In this document: positions 8,016 to 17,101 of the stretch, piece by piece | Layout: each line of letters opens with the position of its first letter | Numbering within the stretch: position 1 is the first letter of the stretch | Origin: Hyphomicrobiales bacterium | Lineage (GTDB): Bacteria; Pseudomonadota; Alphaproteobacteria; Parvibaculales; Parvibaculaceae | Assembly: GCA_016124805.1 (NCBI GenBank) | Contig: WGND01000009.1 | Span: 1 to 64,000 of the forward strand | Length of the DNA stretch: 64,000 nucleotides | Reading direction: 5' to 3' | The notes under the pieces: model-generated | The model's input: the letters and a program-made list of their open reading frames with translations, nothing else | Told to the model about the DNA's origin: nothing | The model's database searches: none | Program-made: the position numbers and the translations under genes

Positions 8016-9122
8016 TCAGGCAAGCGCAAGCTTGAAGTTGCGACGGGTGAGACGCGGGAATGCCGGGAAACTGGCAATGGTATCCGCACCTATATCGTGA
8101 AGTAGGGCCTCGGCGGCCTTTTTCGACTCGCTTTCGAGTGCGGCAAGGCAATCCAGCGGTCGCTGCAGCATCCACAATTCGAAGGGATAAATCACGCGCT
8201 TTTCGGTGACGCCTTCCAGCGTGAAGTCATGCTGGCCCAAGCCGCGCGGGATTTCGCGGTTTTCGCCCTGCCCTTCGGGGTTTTCCGCAACCCATTTTTG
8301 CAGGGCATGGGCAGTGGAGACAAGTTCGGGAATCATTTCGCGCGCAAAGCGTTCCAGCACCGGCATGAGCGTGGCGGGCACCTCGTCATGGGGCAGAAAC
8401 TCGCCGCCCAGCGGGTGAGGCGGCTTCATCATGTCCTTGACCCAGCGCACAACATGGGGCGCCTTCTCTTTCATAATCTCGCCGGAGGCCGGGTCGAGAT
8501 ATTGATGGGCATAGAGCGGACCGATCAGGCCGAAATCACCGATGGAGGGACGGGTGCCGAAAAGAAATTCATATTTGGCAAAATGCGCGTCGAGTTCGGC
8601 GAGCAGGCCTTCATAGGATTTCTCGATGGCCGCGCCCGTCGCCTGCGTGACTCCGAGATTTGGCAGGGCCCCGGCAAAGGGTTTGGCGATCTGTTCGCCC
8701 AGCGCCACCTGCTCTTCCCGGCTGGCAGCGGGCAGGCTGAGCGCGCCGAAAGCGGCAATCGCATAATCGCGGTTCTTGGTCCAGCGATAATGCATGGCGG
8801 GCAGTTTCAGCCATTCATCGCCATAGGTTTCGAGCAGCAGCGAGGCAAGCTTCTGACGCGGCGTGGCGGGTGTGATCGGGGCGGCGGGAAAGCGGCGCTC
8901 CAGCTCGTCGATAATGTCGGATGAATCCTGCAGGCATTCATCTTCCGGCGTGATGACCACCGGGATGACGGGCCAGCCGACACGCGGCAGGATCACCTCC
9001 ATATAGGCCTTCCTGTCCCCCAGATATTCCACAAAGGGGATGCGTTTGAAACGCAGATAGGCCCGTACCTTGCCGGAAAAATAGCTGACTTCTGCGCCAT
9101 AAAGGCTGTATCCGCGTGACAT
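8016..9122 (-). CDS. Glutathione S-transferase family protein, long form
   Basis: 368 residues from the ATG at 9122, chosen because GGGAAGAAG lies six bases upstream; an ATG at 9161 would add 13 residues without such a site. Residues 1-80 look like a thioredoxin-like GST N-domain (LYGAEVSYFSGKVRAYL, then a VPVV-like IPVV and the DSSDIIDELE glutathione-contact pattern with an Asp-Ser). Residues about 90-250 are the helical GST C-domain (FLFGTRPSIGDFGLIGPL). The last ~110 residues are an extension not found in ordinary ~210-residue GSTs. Activity is unknown. It is first in the operon with the hydrolase. Confidence 0.75.
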   Translation of the reverse strand: MSRGYSLYGAEVSYFSGKVRAYLRFKRIPFVEYLGDRKAYMEVILPRVGWPVIPVVITPEDECLQDSSDIIDELERRFPAAPITPATPRQKLASLLLETYGDEWLKLPAMHYRWTKNRDYAIAAFGALSLPAASREEQVALGEQIAKPFAGALPNLGVTQATGAAIEKSYEGLLAELDAHFAKYEFLFGTRPSIGDFGLIGPLYAHQYLDPASGEIMKEKAPHVVRWVKDMMKPPHPLGGEFLPHDEVPATLMPVLERFAREMIPELVSTAHALQKWVAENPEGQGENREIPRGLGQHDFTLEGVTEKRVIYPFELWMLQRPLDCLAALESESKKAAEALLHDIGADTIASFPAFPRLTRRNFKLALA

Positions 9123-9234
9123 GTTGGCTTCTTCCCTGATGCTGTCGACCATTGCAGTCATATTTTGGTTGCAGGGAGCTTAGCGCAGCTTGGCTATTCA
9201 GGGGCAATGAGACGCTGTCCGTTTCTGCACATGC

Positions 9235-9262
9235 AAACGCCGCCCCCTTGCGGGAGCGGCGT
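9235..9262 (-). terminator. Terminator of the autotransporter gene
   Basis: ACGCCGC/GCGGCGT stem extended by a further three pairs past one mismatch. On the minus strand it is followed by TTT. It starts 26 bp after the autotransporter stop codon. Confidence 0.7.
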
Positions 9263-9288
9263 CTGGCCATGCGTGAAAGGACCGAGGC

Positions 9289-12200
9289 TTACCAGCTGTA
9301 ACGCAGATTGAGCGACAGGCCGCCGGATGTGGCGTTTTCGCGGAAGTCGCCCGAGGCAGTGAGGCCAAGGCTCAGATCATCGGTGGCGAAAGCCTGAAGA
9401 CCAAGGCCGAGCAGCAGCGCATCGCGATCCTGCTGGTTGGACGCCACCTGGAAGGCAGAGCCCGGCGAGCCGGCAAAGGACCATGTGGCGGTGTCATCTG
9501 CCTGGTCGATGTCATGGCCCCAGCGAATATCAGCCGAGGGAATGACCTGACCGAGGAAGCCTGCGTCGAACTGTGTGGCAAGGCCCAGACCAAGGCTCGA
9601 CCGCAGCACGACATCATCATAGCTCGACTGGGTGAGATTGGCGCCGGGCGCGCCTGTCTCGGTATAGCCTTCGGTATGGATGTGGAAGAGGTCGAGACCG
9701 GCGACGGGACGAAGCGTCCAGCTGCCTGCCGCGATGGTGTAGCCAAGCTCGGCGGAGCCCGACAACGTCAGGCCGTCATAGTCGCCCTGGGCTTCATAGA
9801 CCGTGCCGAAGAGATTGACGTAGCGCGATGTCTCGTGACGGTTGAAGGCCGCCCCCAGCTGACCGGAAAGGTCGAAGGCGCCGAATGTTTTGCCGGCATA
9901 GAGCCCCACGAGATAGCTGTCGACATTGCCGTCGGTCGTGACGCGATCGGGATTGATGTCGGCATGCGCATAACCGGCTGAGAGGCCGAGGATGGTGCTT
10001 TCATCCAGACGGAAATCGTAACCGGCCTGAAGGCCGCCGCCCTGATAGTCGTAGCCGTCATTGAGGCCGCTGCGGGCATCCGTTTTGCCCGCCTGACCGA
10101 AGGCACGCATCCAGAAACCATAATCGGCACCCGAACCATAAAAGGCCGGGCCATAGAGCGAGGCTGTCAGATCGCCTGCCGCGCCATTGGCTGCCAGCTG
10201 AATGCTGCCGCCAGCGCGCTCGGCGGTGTTGAGCGCGCCGAGGCGACCCTGCACGCCGGAGAAGAAAAGGCCGAGCATATCGGTCGTGATGCCTGTCTGG
10301 GCCCCCGTCGTGTCGGGCATGAGGGCATCAAAGAGCGCGGCACTCTCAGACGCCGAGAGCGAGTCGATCTGGCCGATAAGGGCAGCTACATCCGAGCTGG
10401 GTGTGCCACTGGCGATCAGATTGTCGAGGGCCGTGGCAAGCGGCGCGCCGAACGCATTGGCGTTATCGGCATAGTCAACGCCGGTACGGGTGAAGGAGAG
10501 GGTCAGATTATCCGACTGATAATCAAAGTCCGGTGTGACATAGACCAGATCAAGATAATCATTCACCGTGCCGAAGGTACCCGTCAGGCTGGTGCTGGTG
10601 ATGAGTTCATAGCTCAGGTCGGTGCGGAAAGTTGAGAGCTTGTAGAGGTTGAGTGTGCTGGCACCGTCAAGCGTGGCCGCGCCGGTCACTGCAAGCTGGT
10701 CAACACCCTCTTCACCCATTTCAATGTTGAGACTGCCGGTGGCAGCGTTGGCAAAATCACCATCAATGGTGAGCGTGCCGACCGTGCCGTCACCGCCGGG
10801 GAAGAGATCACCGGCATTGGTGAAGGCGGCTGTGGTGATGGTGCCCGACGACGCGAAGGACGCACCGCTGGCGACATCAAAGCTTGTGGTGGATGAAAAA
10901 TCATTCGTCAGCGTGAGGAAGCCCGACAGAACCGAGGTCACTTCGAAATTGACGAAGTTGTCGCTGTCGTACGTCACGGTGCTGGCTGTATCGAAGTTCA
11001 GTGCATCGCTGCCTGCTTCGCCATCGACGATACCTGTGATGGTGCCGAAATATTGCGTGAAGGCATCGTCGCCGCCGCCCATCTGCACAGCATAGCCATT
11101 GCCGCCCGTGATGCTGCCATAATTGTCAAAGGTCAGGTTATAGGTCCCGGCCGTATTGATCATGCGAACGCCGAAGCCATCCGTGCCTTCAATGCTACCA
11201 AAATTGGTGATGTCCGTGCTGCCCAGTGCATCGCCGCCATTGCTGTCGTCGATGAGAATGCCGTTATCGGCACCTGTGATGGACGCGGTGAGATGGCTGA
11301 GGTCACCATTGACGATGGTGCCGCCACCAAAGGCGATGCCTTCGCTGTTGCTGGGGTTGAGCTCGCCCGGCTTGGTGCCCTTGGAGCCCTGGCCGGCAAT
11401 GGTGCCGTAGTTGTAGACGCTGCCAACGAGATCGATATCCACGCCGTCGCCATCGCCGAAATCATAGGCGTCGTTGAAGGTGCCGATGATGGTGCCGTAA
11501 TTGGTGACCGAGCCATCGGTATCCGAACCGACGCCGGAGCCATTGAGACCGGTGATGGTGGCGCCCAGATCGTTGATGACGGTGACGCCGCTTGTTGCGT
11601 CATCAATGGTGATACCGTGCTTGCCGCCGGTGATGGTGCCACCAGCATAGTTATGCACTGTGGCGTTCAGACCATCGACGCGCACACCATACATGTCGCC
11701 GATTTCATAACCATCATCGCTGGCATCGGCATTTGTGTCCGCGCCGACAACAATGGCACCAGTGGTTTCGATGGTGCCATAGTTGTTGAGAATGCTGTCA
11801 TCGCCTTCCAGACGGACAGCGCCGACTTCGCCCTCATTGGCCCCCTCCTCAACGCTGGCCGCATCGCCATTGGCCTGGATGAGGCCGTAATTGTTGACGG
11901 TGATGGTGCCGCGGTCACCTGCGCGCAGGGCATAGACATTGGAGTCCTGATCCTGGCCGCTCAGATTGGTGGCATTGCCGTTGGAAATGATCTTGGCATT
12001 TTCATAATCGAGTGCCGTGCCGTTGTTCACGACACCAGTGCCGACGCGCAGCGAAATGGCATTGTCGCCAGAGGCGGGCGAGAGGTCGTTCTGGATCGTG
12101 CCGGTGTTTGTCACATCCGCATCATCGTCGAGACGGACCGTTTCGTCACCTGACGAGAAAATCGTCCCCGCATTGATAAGCGTGATGTCATTGTCGAGAC

Positions 12201-12567
12201 GGATGGCATTGCCGCCGCCCAGTGCCTCAATGAGGCCCGAGGCATTATTCGTCAGGACAATGCCATCGGCGCTGCTCGCGCCAATTGCATTCTCGGTCGA
12301 ACCGGCAACGGAGGTGACGGTGCCATTATTGGTGAAGTTGTTGCCACCCGTGATCGTGATGGTTTCAGCGCCGGTGTTGGTTTCATTGCTGACCGTGACG
12401 CCGGACTGGATGGTATCGCCATCGCCGGGCACCGCCGCGCCATTGGTGGTGGCGGCGATGTCGGCGGCGAGAACCGCCTGCACGCTGACGCTCGCCATCA
12501 GAATGGCCGTGGTGAAAACAAGACTGTGATGCAGGGCACGGCCTGTGCCCGAAATATGATGTCGCAT
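9289..12567 (-). CDS. Autotransporter outer-membrane beta-barrel protein
   Basis: 1092 residues, type Va secretion. An extended signal peptide ends near residue 34 (VQAVLAADI). Residues about 40-780 are the passenger, made of many Gly/Asn/Thr-rich turns with recurring N-N/Y-G-T-I units, as in right-handed beta-helix surface proteins. Residues about 815-1092 are the beta-barrel: GFWMRAFGQAG opens it, and it ends in LRYSW, a terminal aromatic as needed for barrel assembly. GGGGGT precedes the ATG. The passenger has few cysteines and no protease triad seen, so an adhesin or structural surface role is most likely. Flanked by a terminator downstream and by a 136-bp leader. Confidence 0.92.
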   Translation of the reverse strand: MRHHISGTGRALHHSLVFTTAILMASVSVQAVLAADIAATTNGAAVPGDGDTIQSGVTVSNETNTGAETITITGGNNFTNNGTVTSVAGSTENAIGASSADGIVLTNNASGLIEALGGGNAIRLDNDITLINAGTIFSSGDETVRLDDDADVTNTGTIQNDLSPASGDNAISLRVGTGVVNNGTALDYENAKIISNGNATNLSGQDQDSNVYALRAGDRGTITVNNYGLIQANGDAASVEEGANEGEVGAVRLEGDDSILNNYGTIETTGAIVVGADTNADASDDGYEIGDMYGVRVDGLNATVHNYAGGTITGGKHGITIDDATSGVTVINDLGATITGLNGSGVGSDTDGSVTNYGTIIGTFNDAYDFGDGDGVDIDLVGSVYNYGTIAGQGSKGTKPGELNPSNSEGIAFGGGTIVNGDLSHLTASITGADNGILIDDSNGGDALGSTDITNFGSIEGTDGFGVRMINTAGTYNLTFDNYGSITGGNGYAVQMGGGDDAFTQYFGTITGIVDGEAGSDALNFDTASTVTYDSDNFVNFEVTSVLSGFLTLTNDFSSTTSFDVASGASFASSGTITTAAFTNAGDLFPGGDGTVGTLTIDGDFANAATGSLNIEMGEEGVDQLAVTGAATLDGASTLNLYKLSTFRTDLSYELITSTSLTGTFGTVNDYLDLVYVTPDFDYQSDNLTLSFTRTGVDYADNANAFGAPLATALDNLIASGTPSSDVAALIGQIDSLSASESAALFDALMPDTTGAQTGITTDMLGLFFSGVQGRLGALNTAERAGGSIQLAANGAAGDLTASLYGPAFYGSGADYGFWMRAFGQAGKTDARSGLNDGYDYQGGGLQAGYDFRLDESTILGLSAGYAHADINPDRVTTDGNVDSYLVGLYAGKTFGAFDLSGQLGAAFNRHETSRYVNLFGTVYEAQGDYDGLTLSGSAELGYTIAAGSWTLRPVAGLDLFHIHTEGYTETGAPGANLTQSSYDDVVLRSSLGLGLATQFDAGFLGQVIPSADIRWGHDIDQADDTATWSFAGSPGSAFQVASNQQDRDALLLGLGLQAFATDDLSLGLTASGDFRENATSGGLSLNLRYSW

Positions 12568-12703
12568 GAATACCCCCAGAAGATCACGCGCGGTCCGCGC
12601 ATGAGATGGAGGTGTTATTGCCCGTCTGTGTGTAGGGAAGACAAAGGTAATATTTAGATTTTATGACGTGACCCGCATGTCACAGGCCGCGAGGGGAAAT
12701 GAT

Positions 12704-13465
12704 CTATTCGCGCAGACCGGAGGTGGCGTTGTTCAGGGGTTCGCTGGGCACCACCTTCAACAGCAAAGCCTGCTTGCACTGGTCGAGGCAGGCAATGATG
12801 CGGCGCGGCGTCTTGTCCTGAAGATAGAAGAAAATATTGTAGCGCGTGTCGACAATATTGCTGATGGCGTCCAGCTGCCAGACATCATCGATCCTGGGCA
12901 GGGGCTGGTTACCCGAGGCGAGCTTCAGCATGGCCAGCGCCCGGGTGAGGCGCTCGTCCTGCGCCTCCGTCCCCATGAGCCGGTTGAAGCGCAGCCCGTA
13001 TCGGGGATCAAAATCGTCCGAGGCCGGTGGCGTATTGGTGCCGGGCGGCTGGGCCAGAATGGAAACCGGGTCTTGCGACCCGTCAACGACCCAACGGCTC
13101 CCCTTGATGGGGACAAGCGCCTGACCGATGGGGGAGCAGACGAGCACCAGCCACTGATTGAAGGGGGACGGGACGGGCGCAATTGTGCCCTCGGGCGCAT
13201 TCAGGCACATGAGATCATCATCAGCATTTTTGGCCTGCGCCGGACGCAGGGGCGGCACGGGTGGCGCGAGATCGGCCCCCTCAGGCAGGTCATTTGATTT
13301 TGTCGCCGCATAGGCTCTGGCAAGCGCTGCGTCTTCGTCCGACCGGACCGGATCGCCAGGCTCCCAGACCGGCACTGTTGCGGCCATGGGCATGTCTTCG
13401 GCATCAGCCGCGAAAGCCGAGACCGGTAACAACAGAAAAAGCAGGACGCGCAGAAGGAGGAACAT
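12704..13465 (-). CDS. Secreted protein of unknown function
   Basis: 253 residues with a signal peptide (hydrophobic residues 4-16, cleavage near AFA-AD, residue 20). GGAGG lies directly upstream of the ATG. The mature protein starts with a proline-rich linker (residues about 60-80) and has four cysteines, at roughly 87, 109, 227 and 231, which could form two disulphides in the periplasm. No family recognised. It lies upstream of the autotransporter gene on the same strand, 136 bp apart, so a functional link is possible but not shown. Confidence 0.7.
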   Translation of the reverse strand: MFLLLRVLLFLLLPVSAFAADAEDMPMAATVPVWEPGDPVRSDEDAALARAYAATKSNDLPEGADLAPPVPPLRPAQAKNADDDLMCLNAPEGTIAPVPSPFNQWLVLVCSPIGQALVPIKGSRWVVDGSQDPVSILAQPPGTNTPPASDDFDPRYGLRFNRLMGTEAQDERLTRALAMLKLASGNQPLPRIDDVWQLDAISNIVDTRYNIFFYLQDKTPRRIIACLDQCKQALLLKVVPSEPLNNATSGLRE

Positions 13466-13516
13466 GTGGGGCTTTCGAGAACTAGTGGCACGATTATAGC
13501 CATATGCTCCGCATAA

Positions 13517-13548
13517 TGAAAAACCCCCCGCTCTAAAAACGGGGGGTT
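13517..13548 (-). terminator. Rho-independent terminator of the fatty-acid operon
   Basis: Perfect 9-bp stem AACCCCCCG/CGGGGGGTT with a 9-nt loop, followed on the minus strand by TTTTTC. It starts 28 bp after the stop of the FadB/FadJ-type gene and ends the five-gene operon. Confidence 0.88.
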
Positions 13549-13575
13549 CATCGTCTCAATTCCGAAGGTCAGCCG

Positions 13576-15768
13576 TCAGGCGGCTGCTTTCTGGGGGGCG
13601 AAGCGGCCATAAAAGGTCTCGCCCTTGTCGGCCATGTCGCGCAGAAGCTTGGTCGGCTTGAAACGGTCGCCATATTTCTGGGCAAGGCTGTCGCAGGCCT
13701 CCACAAAGGCGCGCGTGCCGACCATGTCGATCAGCGAGAGGGGGCCGCCCGTCCAGGGTGCGTAGCCCCAGCCGAGAATCGCCCCGACATCGGCGTCGCG
13801 AACATCCGTGACGACGCCCTCCTCAAAGCAGCGGGCTGCCTCCAGCGCCTGGATATAGAGGAAGCGGTTTTTCAACTCCTGCACATCGACATCGTCAATA
13901 TCCCTGGTGACGGGCACCACATCGGAGAGGCCCGGCCAAAGCCGCTTCTTGCCGTCGGCGGGATAGTCGTAAAAGCCCTTGCCCGCCTTCTTGCCGACGC
14001 GGCCCAGCTTTTCAACCATCTGCTCGATGATGGGGTCGGCAGGGGTCGGCACATATTTGTCGCCGAGATCCTTCTTGGTCTGCTGACGCACCTTGAGGGA
14101 GAGGTCGAGGGCCACCTCGTCATTGAGCGCGAGCGGGGCCATGGGCATGCCGGTCATCTTGCCGACATTCTCGATGATGGCGGGCTTGATGCCTTCAGCG
14201 AGCATGGCCAGACCTTCGCCCACATAGGTGCCGAAGCAGCGCGAGGTGAAGAAGCCACGGCTGTCCTGCACCACGATGGGTGTCTTGCGGATCTGTTTCA
14301 CATAATCCATGGCCTTGGCGAGCGTTTCATCGCTTGTGGCCTTGCCCATGATGATTTCGACCAGCTGCATCTTGTCCACCGGCGAGAAGAAGTGAATGCC
14401 GATGAATTTTTCCGCGTCACGGCTGGCTTCGGCCAGACCGGTGATGGGCAGCGTAGAGGTGTTGGAGCCGAAGATACCGCCCTCAGCCAGCATGGGCTCA
14501 GCCTTTTTTGTCACGTCCGCCTTGACCTGACGGCTTTCAAACACGGCCTCAATGATGAGGTCGCAACCCTTGAGCGCATCGTAATCGGTCGTGGGCGTGA
14601 TAAGATCAAGCAGCTTCTGCTTCTTCTCTTCGGTGGTCTTGCCCCGCGAGAGCGCCTTGTCGAGCAGCTTCTCGGAATAGGCCTTGCCCTTTTCGGCATG
14701 GGCCTGATCCATGTCGAGCAGGACAACTTCGATGCCCGCCTGTGCCGAGACATAGGCAATGCCCGCGCCCATCATGCCGGCACCCAGAATGCCGAGCTTC
14801 CTGACGCTGCTGTCGGCCACATTGGCCGGACGGCGCGCGCCTTTCTGAAGTTCCTGCATGGAGAGGAAGAGCGAGCGGATCATCGCCTTGGAGCGGGGGT
14901 CCATCATCAGCTTGGTGAAGTAGCGCGTCTCGATACGCAGACCGGCTTCGATCGGCACCATGAGACCTTCATAGACGCAGGACATGATGTATTTCTGCGC
15001 CGGATAATTGCCGTGGGTCGATTTGTGGAGCGTGGCCACACCCATGGTGAAGACGGTGCTGGCACCTGAATGGGCATTGCCGCCGGGCACCTTGTAGCCC
15101 TTCTTGTCCCAGGGCTGCACGGCTTCGCCGGTTTTGACCCAGGCCTTGGCTTCGGCGACGATTTTGTCGGCAGGGGCCAGCTTGTGGACGATGCCCAGCT
15201 CAAGCGCCGATTCCGGCGAAAGCGAAGTGCCCTGCAGCAGAAGTGGCAGCGCCTTGGCCGCCCCGATGAGGCGCGGCAAACGCTGTGTGCCACCGCCGCC
15301 GGGCAGCAGGCCGACCTTGGACTCCGGCAGCGCAAGCTGGATTTTCGGATTGTCGGCCACGACGCGGTAATGGCAGGCAAGGGTCACTTCCAGACCGCCG
15401 CCCATGGCCACGCCATTGATGGCGGCGGCTACCGGCTTGCCGCAGGTTTCAAGCTCGCGGAACATCATGTTGAGATGCAGGTTGTTCTCGTAGAGCGCCT
15501 TGACCTTGTCCCCGGCGCCCGCGCCACCGCCACCGGAATTGCCCGCCATCATGGAGAGGTCGGCACCGGCACAAAAGCCCGACGCCTTGCCCGAGGTAAT
15601 GACCGCACCCTTGATGGCGTCTTCGGTCTTGATGCGCTCAATGATGGCTTCAAGCTCGCCCATGGAGGACTGCGAAAGCACATTCATGCTGCGGCCCGGC
15701 ATGTCCCATGTGATGAGGGCGATGCCATCGGCGTCGATATCGACGGTGTAGTTTTCATATGTCGTCAT
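13576..15768 (-). CDS. FadB/FadJ-type enoyl-CoA hydratase/3-hydroxyacyl-CoA dehydrogenase
   Basis: 730 residues from the ATG at 15768 (GGGAG eight bases upstream; a TTG two codons earlier is less likely). Residues 1-190 are the crotonase domain with the oxyanion loop SGFCAGAD and the two acid residues Glu127 (MGGGLE) and Glu149 (LPESKVG). Residues about 324-505 are the NAD-binding domain with GAGMMG at 329-334 and catalytic His459 in GIHFFSP; the C-terminal helical dehydrogenase domain follows. It catalyses the two middle steps of beta-oxidation. It is the last gene of the operon, 41 bp (plus six) after the thiolase, its likely partner in the trifunctional complex. Confidence 0.95.
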   Translation of the reverse strand: MTTYENYTVDIDADGIALITWDMPGRSMNVLSQSSMGELEAIIERIKTEDAIKGAVITSGKASGFCAGADLSMMAGNSGGGGAGAGDKVKALYENNLHLNMMFRELETCGKPVAAAINGVAMGGGLEVTLACHYRVVADNPKIQLALPESKVGLLPGGGGTQRLPRLIGAAKALPLLLQGTSLSPESALELGIVHKLAPADKIVAEAKAWVKTGEAVQPWDKKGYKVPGGNAHSGASTVFTMGVATLHKSTHGNYPAQKYIMSCVYEGLMVPIEAGLRIETRYFTKLMMDPRSKAMIRSLFLSMQELQKGARRPANVADSSVRKLGILGAGMMGAGIAYVSAQAGIEVVLLDMDQAHAEKGKAYSEKLLDKALSRGKTTEEKKQKLLDLITPTTDYDALKGCDLIIEAVFESRQVKADVTKKAEPMLAEGGIFGSNTSTLPITGLAEASRDAEKFIGIHFFSPVDKMQLVEIIMGKATSDETLAKAMDYVKQIRKTPIVVQDSRGFFTSRCFGTYVGEGLAMLAEGIKPAIIENVGKMTGMPMAPLALNDEVALDLSLKVRQQTKKDLGDKYVPTPADPIIEQMVEKLGRVGKKAGKGFYDYPADGKKRLWPGLSDVVPVTRDIDDVDVQELKNRFLYIQALEAARCFEEGVVTDVRDADVGAILGWGYAPWTGGPLSLIDMVGTRAFVEACDSLAQKYGDRFKPTKLLRDMADKGETFYGRFAPQKAAA

Positions 15769-15815
15769 GTTCAAATCTCCCGGGCGCCCCTTACGATGCG
15801 TAAGCGGGCTGCCTC

Positions 15816-17021
15816 TTAAATGCGTTCGATGATTGTCGCGGTGCCCATGCCGGCGCCCACGCAGAGCGTGATGAGCGCGGTGGAGAGATCGCGGCGTTCA
15901 AGTTCATCGAGCACGGTGCCCAGGATCATGCCGCCCGTGGCACCGAGCGGATGACCCATGGCGATGGCACCGCCATTGACGTTCATCTTTTCATGGGGAA
16001 TGTCGAGCGACTGCATCATGCGCAGCACAACAGAGGCGAAGGCTTCGTTGAGCTCATAGAGATCAATGTCGTCGGGGTTCATGCCGGCCTTTTTCAGCAC
16101 CTTGCGCGACACATCTGCCGGACCTGTCAACATGATGCAGGGTTCCGAACCGATGGATGCCATGGCACGAATGCGGGCGCGCGGCTTCATGCCCATGGCC
16201 TTGCCGGTTTCGGCATTGCCGACGAGCACGGCCGAGGCGCCATCCACGATGCCCGATGAATTGCCTGCATGATGGACGTGAATGATCTCTTCGACTTCGG
16301 GATAGCGGTCGAGGGCGACACCATCAAAAGCATATTCACCAAGCGAGGCGAAGGATGGCGTGAGCGCGGCAAGCGACTGCATGGTGGCCGAGGGGCGCAT
16401 ATGCTCATCATGATCGAGAATGGTCAGTCCGTTGATGTCCTTGACGGAGATGACGGAATTCTTGAAGTAGCCCTTCTCCCAGGCATTGGCGGCGCGGCGC
16501 TGTGATTCAACGGCGTAGCTGTCGACATCATCGCGCGAGAAGCCATATTTCGTGGCGACGAGATCGGCACCGATGCCCTGTGGCGTGAAATAGGATTTGA
16601 AGGCAATCGCCGGATCGGAAGACCAGGCACCACCCGAGGCCCCCATGCCGACGCGCGACATGGATTCGACGCCGCCACCGATAGCCATATCGGCTTCGCC
16701 TGACATGACCTTGGCAACCGCCATATTGGTGGCTTCCAGACCCGAAGCGCAGAAACGGTTGATCTGCACACCTGCCGTGGTATCGGCATAGTCGGCATTG
16801 AGCACGGCAATGCGGGCAATGTCGCCGCCCTGCTCGCCGACGGGATCAACGCAACCGAAGACAACGTCATCAACAAGCGATGTGTCGAGATTGTTGCGGT
16901 CGCGAATCGCCTTGAGCACCTGCGTGCCCAGCTCCAGCGCTGTCACTTCATGGAGGGCGCCATCTTTTTTACCCTTGCCGCGCGGGGTGCGCACAGCATC
17001 AAAAATATAAGCTTCGGTCAT
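15816..17021 (-). CDS. Acetyl-CoA C-acyltransferase (FadA-type thiolase)
   Basis: 401 residues. Thiolase catalytic residues are Cys91 (NRFCASG), His357 (GHPLG) and Cys387 (LCVGAGMG). AGGAG lies six bases before the ATG. It performs the last step of beta-oxidation and is encoded directly upstream of the FadB/FadJ-type partner. The 80-bp gap to the upstream acyl-CoA dehydrogenase carries a strong hairpin. Confidence 0.95.
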   Translation of the reverse strand: MTEAYIFDAVRTPRGKGKKDGALHEVTALELGTQVLKAIRDRNNLDTSLVDDVVFGCVDPVGEQGGDIARIAVLNADYADTTAGVQINRFCASGLEATNMAVAKVMSGEADMAIGGGVESMSRVGMGASGGAWSSDPAIAFKSYFTPQGIGADLVATKYGFSRDDVDSYAVESQRRAANAWEKGYFKNSVISVKDINGLTILDHDEHMRPSATMQSLAALTPSFASLGEYAFDGVALDRYPEVEEIIHVHHAGNSSGIVDGASAVLVGNAETGKAMGMKPRARIRAMASIGSEPCIMLTGPADVSRKVLKKAGMNPDDIDLYELNEAFASVVLRMMQSLDIPHEKMNVNGGAIAMGHPLGATGGMILGTVLDELERRDLSTALITLCVGAGMGTATIIERI

Positions 17022-17055
17022 GGGTGTCTCCTGAGAGAATGTGGCTTGTTTATGC

Positions 17056-17083
17056 GGCCATGCCGCCTCGTGGCAGCATGGCC
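17056..17083. other. Intercistronic hairpin
   Basis: GGCCATGC/GCATGGCC, 8 perfect pairs, continued past one mismatch by GCC/GGC around a TCGT loop. On the plus strand it is followed by ATTATTTTT, but no plus-strand gene ends here. Within the minus-strand operon it may stabilise or process the mRNA between the dehydrogenase and thiolase genes. Confidence 0.5.
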
Positions 17084-17101
17084 ATTATTTTTCCCGCGCG
17101 C

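Noticed and set aside
11053-12153. 366-codon open frame on the plus strand
   Set aside because: Antisense to the repetitive autotransporter passenger; the repeats keep the frame open, and the product is an Ala/Ile/Asp-rich artefact.
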